Assembly (NCBI RefSeq): GCF_009429125.1
Contig: NZ_CP045529.1
Span: forward strand, 4,092,001-4,156,000
DNA length: 64,000 nt
Direction: 5' to 3'
Source: Luteimicrobium xylanilyticum
GTDB lineage: Bacteria; Actinomycetota; Actinomycetes; Actinomycetales; Cellulomonadaceae
Position numbers and translations under genes: made by a program. Below, one piece after another: positions 43,684-49,725 of the stretch (positions within the stretch are counted from its first letter, which is position 1; every line of letters starts with the position of its first letter). The notes under the pieces are model-generated. The model saw only the letters and a program-made list of their open reading frames with translations, did not search any database and was not told where the DNA came from.

Positions 43684-44996
43684 CGGACGCGACGGACGAC
43701 CCGGCGCTCGGTTCGGCGCGCCGCCGGATCAGCCGGATCCGCTGGACGACGACCGTCGTCTTCGCCGCGACCACCGCCGTGTGCCTCGGGGTGCTCGTGG
43801 CGATCGCGCTCCGCGTCGATACGTCCGCGCAGACGAAGGCGTTCGACGAGGGCCTGCGCCAGCAGGCGGGCTCGCTCTCGGAGCTCGTGAGCATCTCCGA
43901 CGACGGCACCCTCGACCTCGGCCGCCTCAACGCGACCCAGGTCGGCCGGACCACGTCGGTGCTGGGAGTCGTGACGCCGTCGTCCATCGAGTACGCGGAG
44001 CCCGACCAGGACGCCCTGCCCACGGACGACGAGCTCCGGCGCGTGCTCGCCACGCAGCAGAAGGACGCGGGCGTCACGGCGTTCGTCGCGTCCCAGCAGC
44101 GCGGGCCGACGCTGCACTGGGCGGCGGCTCCGGTCTTCGACGCAGCGAAGATCACGTCGTCGACGCCGGTCGGCGCAGTGCTGCTCGTCGGGGGTGCCGT
44201 CCCAGGCGCGGCGGAGCACGCCGCGCTGCGCAACCGGCTGCTGCTGGGGAGCGTGCTCCTGGTGGTCGCGGCGAGCCTGCTGGGCCACGTCGTCTCCGGC
44301 CGTGCGATGCGGCCCGCCGTCCGGGGGCTGGCCTCGCAGGAGCGGTTCCTCGTCGACGCCGCGCACGAGCTCCGGACCCCGCTCAGCGTGCTCCAGCTCG
44401 AGGTCGACCGCGCCTCCCTGCACCCGGACGACCTCGCGACGCAGCGGGCCGCCGTCGACGGAGCGGGACGCCAGGTCCGGCGGCTCACCGCGCTCACGGA
44501 CGCTCTCCTGCTGCGGGCTCGTGCCGCCGTCGGGACGGCCGACCTGTCGCGCGAACGGCTCCGGCTCGACCAGCTCGTCGAGCGGGTCGTCACCGAGCTC
44601 GACGAGACGACGTCCCGGCGCTCGGACGACGCACCCGACGGCGCCCACGTCGCCCTCCGGCCGGACCCACCCCCGGCGGTGGTCGTGCGGGCGAACCCGG
44701 ACGTGCTCGCGCTCGGCGTGCGCAACCTCGTGGAGAACGCGCTGCGCCACGGGCTCCCGCCGGTCGTGGTCGAGGTGCGGGCCGACGCGGTCGTCGTGAC
44801 GGACGCCGGGCCCGGCATCCCCGCGGCCGACCGCGCCCGGATGGTCGAGGCGGGCACGACCGGCGACTCGCGCGCCGGCACCGGGTCGGGGCTGTCGATC
44901 GCGTCGTGGGCGGCCCGCGTCAACGGGGGCGGCCTCGAGCTCGACGACGCGCCGTCGGGCGGGCTCCGCGCCACCTTGCGCCTACCGCCCGCCTGA
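43680..44996 (+). CDS. sensor histidine kinase
   Basis: This 438-residue kinase has two transmembrane helices, TTTVVFAATTAVCLGVLVAI and LLLGSVLLVVAASLLGHVVS, flanking an extracellular domain of about 150 residues. The phosphoacceptor box is FLVDAAHELRTPLSVLQLEV, and the ATPase boxes are VRNLVENALRHG (N), VTDAGPGIPAADRARM (G1) and GTGSGLSIASWAARVNGG (G2). The HAMP linker between the second helix and the H box is short. It should phosphorylate the coupled response regulator. The signal is unknown. Confidence 0.93.
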   Translation: MTDATDDPALGSARRRISRIRWTTTVVFAATTAVCLGVLVAIALRVDTSAQTKAFDEGLRQQAGSLSELVSISDDGTLDLGRLNATQVGRTTSVLGVVTPSSIEYAEPDQDALPTDDELRRVLATQQKDAGVTAFVASQQRGPTLHWAAAPVFDAAKITSSTPVGAVLLVGGAVPGAAEHAALRNRLLLGSVLLVVAASLLGHVVSGRAMRPAVRGLASQERFLVDAAHELRTPLSVLQLEVDRASLHPDDLATQRAAVDGAGRQVRRLTALTDALLLRARAAVGTADLSRERLRLDQLVERVVTELDETTSRRSDDAPDGAHVALRPDPPPAVVVRANPDVLALGVRNLVENALRHGLPPVVVEVRADAVVVTDAGPGIPAADRARMVEAGTTGDSRAGTGSGLSIASWAARVNGGGLELDDAPSGGLRATLRLPPA

Positions 44997-45042
44997 GCCG
45001 AACGTGAGGGCCGTCCTCATGCTCCCCTCATGCTCCGGGCGA

Positions 45043-45048
45043 CAGACT
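45043..45048 (+). promoter_or_regulatory. -10 box for leaderless DUF4232 gene
   Basis: CAGACT, a 6-base spacer CGAGGC, then ATG 45055. The spacer is identical to that of the SDR gene at 26416. Confidence 0.4.
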
Positions 45049-45054
45049 CGAGGC

Positions 45055-45801
45055 ATGACACGTCGACACCTGCACGCGCCCCACGTGGCGCGGACGACGA
45101 CGGCCGCGGTCGCGCTCGTCGTCGTCGGACTGCTGAGCGCAGGCACGCTCGCCGCCTGCGACGACGGAACCCAGGACGCGGCCTCGCCCGCGACCGGAGG
45201 CTCCACCGAGACCACGCCGTCCCCGACGTCCACCGCGGACGACACCACCGGCACGGGCTCGACGCCCACCTCGGGCTCCACCGAAGACGGCGCCGGGACG
45301 GGCTCGACGTCAGGCACCACGAAGGGCAGCGGCTCCGGCTCCACACCGACGTCCAGCTCGCTGCGCGTCGCCCGCTGCACCGCGGGCCACCTGACGGGGA
45401 CGCTCACCGAGGGTGAGGGCGGCGGCGCGGGCAGCACGTTCCCGTACCTCGTCCTGAAGAACACGGGCAGCTCGCCGTGCCAGCTCCAGGGCTGGCCGGG
45501 GGTGTCGTTCGTCGGGGACGACAACGGCACGCAGCTCGGCGCGGCCGCGACCTTCGACCGGTCGAGCCCGCACGCCACCGTGACCCTGCTCCCGAACGGC
45601 CACGCGCACGCACCGCTGAAGATCGCGCAGGCGGCCAACTACGACAAGAGCACCTGCAAGCCGCAGAAGGCGGACGGCCTGCGCGTCTACGTGCCGGGCG
45701 AGACGCACTCGATCTTCGTCAAGGCATCGGGCCTCACCGCCTGCACGAACAAGAAGGTCCAGCTGCTGCAGACGCAGGCGATCCAGCCGGGCGCGGACTG
45801 A
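45055..45801 (+). CDS. DUF4232 lipoprotein
   Basis: This 248-residue protein has a signal peptide with lipobox LSAGTLAAC, so Cys near residue 35 should be lipidated. A Ser/Thr/Gly-rich linker (TGTGSTPTSGSTEDGAGTGS) follows. The C-terminal DUF4232 domain is RVARCTAGHLTGTL, FPYLVLKNTGSSPCQLQGWP and ANYDKSTCKPQKADGLRVYV, with Cys pairs likely forming disulfides. DUF4232 is common in actinobacterial lipoproteins of unknown role. It sits 58 bases after the sensor kinase and may be part of its signal chain or regulon (inference). Confidence 0.88.
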   Translation: MTRRHLHAPHVARTTTAAVALVVVGLLSAGTLAACDDGTQDAASPATGGSTETTPSPTSTADDTTGTGSTPTSGSTEDGAGTGSTSGTTKGSGSGSTPTSSSLRVARCTAGHLTGTLTEGEGGGAGSTFPYLVLKNTGSSPCQLQGWPGVSFVGDDNGTQLGAAATFDRSSPHATVTLLPNGHAHAPLKIAQAANYDKSTCKPQKADGLRVYVPGETHSIFVKASGLTACTNKKVQLLQTQAIQPGAD

Positions 45802-45825
45802 CGGCTCCCCCGTCGGCGAAATTGC

Positions 45826-45854
45826 TTGGCACGACGGCGCACGCCGCGTAGCGT
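45826..45854 (+). promoter_or_regulatory. promoter of the structured small RNA
   Basis: TTGGCA (45826-45831) and TAGCGT (45849-45854) are exactly 17 bases apart, one of the best vegetative promoter matches in the window. Transcription should start near 45861. Confidence 0.7.
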
Positions 45855-45887
45855 CGTCGGCACATGGGAAAGGAGGTGATCCGACCA

Positions 45888-45926
45888 GTGAAGACTCTTC
45901 GGACGCATGAGGTGATCGCGCGCTAG
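45888..45926 (+). CDS. micro-ORF, 12 aa (VKTLRTHEVIAR)
   Basis: GTG 45888 starts 5 bases after the 15-base Shine-Dalgarno complement and ends at TAG 45924. The peptide is VKTLRTHEVIAR, basic and soluble. An in-frame ATG at 45864, 9 bases after the -10 box, would extend it to 20 residues (MGKEVIRP added). In that case the Shine-Dalgarno block would be coding. The spacing favours the GTG start. No homologue is known to me. Confidence 0.5.
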   Translation: MKTLRTHEVIAR

Positions 45927-45977
45927 CTCGCGCGGCACGTCTCCGGACGAGCTGGCGAAACCAACGCCATCACCGGG

Positions 45978-46061
45978 CCCGTGGGTGTCGCGGAATCGTC
46001 CACCGCGACAGGCGGTCCTCCCTTTCCATGGGGGACCAGACCGCCAGCCCACGGGTTTTTT
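45978..46061 (+). terminator. three-way-junction intrinsic terminator
   Basis: The closing stem is CCCGTGGG (45978-45985) with CCCACGGG (46048-46055), followed by TTTTTT (46056-46061). Inside, TGTCGCGG/CCGCGACA (45986-46010) and GGCGGTC/GACCGCC (46011-46045) form two arms that abut with almost no unpaired bases. It is the only clear T-tract terminator noticed in the window. Confidence 0.8.
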
Positions 46062-46104
46062 CATGCCCGACGACGGCGGCGACCGCGCCGCGCGGGCGGC
46101 TCGC

Positions 46105-46794
46105 CTACGCGAGGCCCACGAGGTCTCCGAGCAGCCCCACCTGGTAGTCGAAGAAGCCTGCCCGGTCGGTGAGCGTGTCGGGGCCCCACTGGTCGAAGAC
46201 GTCGAACGAGACGAGGCCGAACATGCCGGACCAGAGCTGGAACCCCGCGGCCAGCGCACCGACGGGGAGCTCGAGCCCGAACTCGGCGCGGATCCGCTCC
46301 ATGTCCGCGCGGACGCCGTCGGGCACCTCGCGCCACGGTGGGCGGAGCCCGCCCGCCTCCGACGCCGCGACCACGATCCCGACGAGCGCGAGGACGACCC
46401 GGGTCCCGGGCTGCGTGGTGTGGTCGGCCGGTGCCGCGTACCCGGGGACGGGGGTCCCGTAGAGGAGCGCGTAGCTCGAGGGCACGCGCAGGGCCCACGC
46501 CCGGACGGCGCGGGCCGCCGCGAGGAGCCGGTCGCGCGGGTCCTCGGTGGCGGCCGCGAGCGCCGCGTCGACCTCGTCGCCGAGCTCGTCGTAGGCGTCG
46601 ACGATGAGGAGGGTCAGCAGCTCGTCGCGGCTGCTGACATACCGGTAGACGGCGGACGACACGACACCGAGCTCCCGCGCGACGGCGCGCAGGGAGAGGT
46701 CCGCGGGGCCGACGGTGGCGAGCTGGGCGCGTCCGATCCGCACGATCTCGCGCATCGTGTGCTCGCGGGCGAGCTGTCGGGGCGTGGGTGCCAT
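46105..46794 (-). CDS. TetR family regulator
   Basis: This 229-residue protein has the HTH TVGPADLSLRAVARELGVVS then SAVYRYVSSRDELLTLLI, and a C-terminal ligand domain of the WHG-type (LRVPSSYALLYGTPVPGYAA, AGFQLWSGMFGLVSFDVF). CAGGAT ends 6 bases before ATG 46794. It is divergent from the epimerase-like gene, and GAGCACTGCTC palindromes at 46834 and 46892 are its likely binding sites. Confidence 0.88.
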   Translation of the reverse strand: MAPTPRQLAREHTMREIVRIGRAQLATVGPADLSLRAVARELGVVSSAVYRYVSSRDELLTLLIVDAYDELGDEVDAALAAATEDPRDRLLAAARAVRAWALRVPSSYALLYGTPVPGYAAPADHTTQPGTRVVLALVGIVVAASEAGGLRPPWREVPDGVRADMERIRAEFGLELPVGALAAGFQLWSGMFGLVSFDVFDQWGPDTLTDRAGFFDYQVGLLGDLVGLA

Positions 46795-46833
46795 GCCCCG
46801 ATCCTGCCTCACGAGGTCGTGGGACACAAAAGT

Positions 46834-46902
46834 GAGCACTGCTCTTGCTTTCCGCGCGGCGAGGGTGCATGCTCGTGTCGTCAGCAACCGAGAGCACTGC
46901 TC
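46834..46902. promoter_or_regulatory. two GAGCACTGCTC operators
   Basis: The perfect 11-base palindrome GAGCACTGCTC occurs at 46834-46844 and 46892-46902, 58 bases apart, between the divergent TetR and epimerase-like genes. One copy lies close to each start codon, which suggests control of both directions. Confidence 0.7.
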
Positions 46903-46919
46903 ACAGATAGGACGTGACC

Positions 46920-47879
46920 ATGAGCATCGTCATCGCAGGAGCCGGCCCGATCGGCACCGCCGTCGCCCGCCAGCACGTCGACCAGGGGACGCCCGTCCGC
47001 GTCCTCACCCGGTCCGGGTCGGGCCTCGACCACCCGCTCGTCGAGCGCCGCAAGGTCGACGTGACCGACGCCGACGCCCTCGCCGAGGCCGTCCGTGACG
47101 CCGAGATCATCTACTTCTGCATCCACGCCTCCGCGTACGACGCGAAGGTCTGGGCCCGCGAGCTCCCCGCCGCCGAGCGGACCGTCCTCGCCGCCGCGGA
47201 GGCCGCGGGCGCCGTCGTCGTGTTTCCGGAGAGCCTGTACGCGTTCGACGCGTCCGGCACGATCACCGAGGCGACCCGGCACGACGCCGTCGGCGGCAAG
47301 CCGGGCGTCCGGGCGCAGCTCCTCGCGGCGCGCGCCGCGTCCCCCGTCCCGACGGCGAGCGTCGTCGCGTCCGACTACTTCGGGCCGGGTGCCGGGGCGA
47401 ATGCCCACGCGGGCGACCGCATGCTCGGCCCGGCGACGTCGGGCGGCACGGCCCGTCCCGTCGGCAGCGCCGACCTCCCCCACTCCTGGACCTACCTGCC
47501 GGACCTGGCCGCCGCGATGATCCGCGCCGGGGAGCGCGCCCGCGCCGACCACCGGACCACCGGTGCCGCCGACGGCGCGACCGACGGCATCTGGTTCGCA
47601 CCGGTGACCGCGACCTGCAGCCAGCGCGAGATGGTGACCGCGTACGCCCGGGCGGCCGGACGAGCCGACGCGCGCGTCCGCCCGATGCCGACCTGGGTCC
47701 TGCGGGCCGCCGGGCTCCTCGACCGCGGCACGCGCGGCATCGTCGAGATGCTCCGTCTGTTCACGCGCCCGCTCGTCATGGACGCGTCGGCGAGCGACGC
47801 GGCGCTCGGGCTCAAGCCCACCCCGTTCGACGACGCCGTCCAGGCGACCGTCGACGCCTACCGCGCCGGGGCTCGTTGA
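46920..47879 (+). CDS. NAD(P)-binding epimerase/dehydratase-like protein
   Basis: ATG 46920 gives 319 residues. GTG 46914 in the same frame is an alternative. The Rossmann start is MSIVIAGAGPIGTAVARQHV, followed by RVLTRSGSGLDHPLVERRKV, FPESLYAFDASGTITE and ASDYFGPGAGANAHAGDRML. It is of the extended/atypical SDR type, with the Tyr of the catalytic pair not in a standard YxxxK (SLYAF). The substrate is unknown. It is divergent from its likely TetR regulator. Confidence 0.85.
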   Translation: MSIVIAGAGPIGTAVARQHVDQGTPVRVLTRSGSGLDHPLVERRKVDVTDADALAEAVRDAEIIYFCIHASAYDAKVWARELPAAERTVLAAAEAAGAVVVFPESLYAFDASGTITEATRHDAVGGKPGVRAQLLAARAASPVPTASVVASDYFGPGAGANAHAGDRMLGPATSGGTARPVGSADLPHSWTYLPDLAAAMIRAGERARADHRTTGAADGATDGIWFAPVTATCSQREMVTAYARAAGRADARVRPMPTWVLRAAGLLDRGTRGIVEMLRLFTRPLVMDASASDAALGLKPTPFDDAVQATVDAYRAGAR

Positions 47880-47977
47880 CCGCAGGGGCCGGACCACTCG
47901 ACGGTGGGACGGGTGCACCAGCATGACTCGCCCAAACTGGCGACACAGACTCGAATGAGAGGCAGGATCTAGCTGCG

Positions 47978-48102
47978 TCTGTTCGTCCGCACGCGGTGAC
48001 GGGGATCGTGACGTCGGCGCCGTCGGGGACGTGTATGCCGCGCGCGTGTCACCACCCGAAGCATGCGTGGTCTGCGACGTCCGGTCCCCCACCGCGTCAT
48101 AC
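47978..48102. pseudogene. Rhs core relic with internal inversion
   Basis: On the plus strand, 47978-48031 reads SVRPHAVTGIVTSAPSGT, like the Rhs core SARPHGVTGI segment. On the minus strand, 48029-48102 reads YDAVGDRTSQTTHASGGDTR and then AAYT, which in an intact Rhs core lies directly before SARPHGVTGI. The two neighbours are therefore inverted relative to each other. The intact IS3 element begins at 48103, inside the Rhs sequence. Confidence 0.75.
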
Positions 48103-48162
48103 GGGACTGCTGCACGAACAGGTGACACCCAACGTGTGGTGCCGTGAGGCGCTGCTGGAAGG

Positions 48163-48459
48163 ATGTGTCCTGTGCCCGCACCCCATCCCAAGGAGTTCCG
48201 CGACGATGTCGTGGCCGTCGCCCGGCGCGGCGAGGCCCCCATCAAGCAGATCGCGAAGGACTTCGGCATCTCCGAGTCGTGTCTGCGCAACTGGATGCAC
48301 GCTGCCGATGTCGAGGACGGCGCCAGGCCCGGCGTGACGGCCTCGGAGTCCGCCGAGCTGCGCGAGGCCCGCCGCCGGGTTCGTCTGCTCGAGCAGGAGA
48401 ACGAGGTGTTGCGCCGGGCGGCGGCGTACTTCGCCCAGGCGCACCTGCCGGGAAAATGA
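48163..48459 (+). CDS. IS3-family transposase OrfA
   Basis: This 98-residue protein has the HTH EFRDDVVAVARRGEAPIKQI, AKDFGISESCLRNWMHAADV, and the leucine-zipper-like ELREARRRVRLLEQENEVLR near its C-terminus. It binds the inverted repeats and regulates transposition. It overlaps orfB (ATGA at AAAATGA), where the full OrfAB transposase would arise by frameshifting in IS3 elements. Confidence 0.92.
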   Translation: MCPVPAPHPKEFRDDVVAVARRGEAPIKQIAKDFGISESCLRNWMHAADVEDGARPGVTASESAELREARRRVRLLEQENEVLRRAAAYFAQAHLPGK

Positions 48460-49343
48460 GCTACCCGCTGGTCCGTGAGCTCGCCGCCGACGGGATCCTC
48501 GTGACGGTGACCTGCCGGGTGCTCGACCTCGCACGCCAGCCCTACTACCGGTGGCTCGCGCAGCCCGTCACGGCTCGTGACCTGGAGCAGGCCCGCCTCG
48601 CGAACGCCTTGTTCGACGCCCACCGTGACGACCCGGAGTACGGGTACCGACTCCTGGGAGATGAAGCCCGCGACACCGGCCAGGTCGCGTGCGACCGCAC
48701 CGTGTGGGCCCGGTGCGCGGACAACCGCTGGTGGTCGGCGTTCGGCAAGAAGAAGGGCAAGGGCAGCAAGCGTCCGGGCCCGCCCGCGCACGACGACCTC
48801 GTGCGCCGGGACTTCACCGCCGACGCGCCGAACACCTTGTGGCTCACGGATATCACCGAGCACCCCACCGCGGAGGGCAAGGTCTACCTGTGCGCGATCA
48901 AGGACGTGTACTCGAACCGGATCGTGGGCTACTCCATCGACTCGCGGATGAAGTCGTCCCTGGCCGTGAAGGCGCTCGAGAACGCGGTCGCCAGGCGCGC
49001 CGTCGGCGGCAGCGAGGTGGCCGGTTGCATCGTCCACAGCGACAGAGGCAGCCAGTTCCGAAGCCGGAAATTCCTGGCCGCGCTGCGCGCCCACGACCTG
49101 GTCGGGTCCATGGGCCAGGTCGCCTCCGCCGGCGACAACGCCGCGATGGAGTCGTTCTTTGCCCTGCTGCAGAAGAACATGCTGGACCGGCGCCGCTGGA
49201 CCACGAGACACGAGCTGCGGATCGCGATCATCACCTGGATCGAACGGACCTACCACCGGCGACGCCGCCAGCAGCGCCTGGGACGTTTGACCCCGATCGA
49301 GTTCGAAGCCATCATCACCACTCAGGTCGCACTCGCCGCCTGA
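48456..49343 (+). CDS. IS3-family transposase OrfB (DDE integrase domain)
   Basis: This 295-residue protein carries HTH_21 (LARQPYYRWLAQPVTA, DPEYGYRLLGDE) and the rve catalytic core with DDE residues in TLWLTDITEHPTAEGK, IVHSDRGSQFRSRKF and GDNAAMESFFALLQKN. All three acidic positions are intact, so the element may be active. ATG 48456 overlaps the orfA stop. Confidence 0.92.
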   Translation: MSYPLVRELAADGILVTVTCRVLDLARQPYYRWLAQPVTARDLEQARLANALFDAHRDDPEYGYRLLGDEARDTGQVACDRTVWARCADNRWWSAFGKKKGKGSKRPGPPAHDDLVRRDFTADAPNTLWLTDITEHPTAEGKVYLCAIKDVYSNRIVGYSIDSRMKSSLAVKALENAVARRAVGGSEVAGCIVHSDRGSQFRSRKFLAALRAHDLVGSMGQVASAGDNAAMESFFALLQKNMLDRRRWTTRHELRIAIITWIERTYHRRRRQQRLGRLTPIEFEAIITTQVALAA

Positions 49344-49380
49344 GATCACCTGTCACCTGTTCGTGCAGCAGTCCCTATCG

Positions 49381-49725
49381 CTATACAGTGACCACCGATA
49401 GGATGGTCCGCTGCTTGGTGTCAACAAGACCAAAATACACCTCCCCCCCGACATCGACCGTGAATATCAACACCTCGCCCGATATCGCGCGCAGTTGGTC
49501 GACAAATCCCTCAAGGTCACGCACCGACGCGGCACCTTTTTCGGACGCCCGACTCAATCGGACCTCATATGTTGGAAGCAAATCGCGCGCCACTGCACTA
49601 TGCAGAGCGATCGGTGCGCCACCACGCGATGCCAGAGCAATCCTAAGTCGCACTCTCGCGTCTTTTGGTTCGTTCCCATCCGGTAAGGCGGCGAGCACCT
49701 CAGGCGTGACAAATATCGTATTCAC
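49381..49725 (-). CDS. putative immunity protein for the ART-like Rhs tip
   Basis: GTG 49725 overlaps the toxin stop (GTGA), giving 114 residues. The sequence (RVRLRIALASRGGAPIALHS, LEGFVDQLRAISGEVLIFTV, DVGGEVYFGLVDTK) has no family I recognise. Position directly after an Rhs tip and an AT-richer composition than the chromosome are the usual marks of an immunity gene. It ends only a few bases before the IS3 right end. Confidence 0.6.
   Translation of the reverse strand: MNTIFVTPEVLAALPDGNEPKDARVRLRIALASRGGAPIALHSAVARDLLPTYEVRLSRASEKGAASVRDLEGFVDQLRAISGEVLIFTVDVGGEVYFGLVDTKQRTILSVVTV

Larger units (their letters stand above)
45861..46061 (+). ncRNA. structured small RNA with perfect anti-16S complement and micro-ORF
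   Basis: A predicted transcript of about 200 bases stands alone between DUF4232 and a convergent TetR gene. Its 5' end carries GAAAGGAGGTGATCC (45868-45882), a 15-base perfect complement of the conserved bacterial 16S rRNA 3' end. A 12-codon ORF follows 5 bases later. The stop codon lies between two CGCGCG blocks that can pair. The 3' part folds as a three-way junction ending in six T. I do not recognise the family. It could be a leader-peptide attenuator that lost its gene, a ribosome-binding regulatory RNA, or a small-peptide mRNA. Confidence 0.65.
48103..49375 (+). mobile_element. IS3-family insertion sequence, intact ends
   Basis: A perfect 25-base inverted repeat, GGGACTGCTGCACGAACAGG then TGACA, lies at 48103-48127 and its complement at 49351-49375. 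Inside are orfA and orfB of an IS3-type transposase. The flanks (CATAC on the left, TATCG on the right) show no target duplication. The left flank is Rhs core and the right flank is the end of an immunity gene, so a deletion or recombination next to the element is likely. Confidence 0.9.

Noticed and set aside
45868..45882. Fragment of a 16S rRNA gene
   Set aside because: The plus strand holds the complement of the 16S tail, not the tail itself, and the flanks do not resemble rRNA.
48103..49375. Target-site duplication of the IS3 element
   Set aside because: The bases next to the two 25-base ends differ, so none could be defined.
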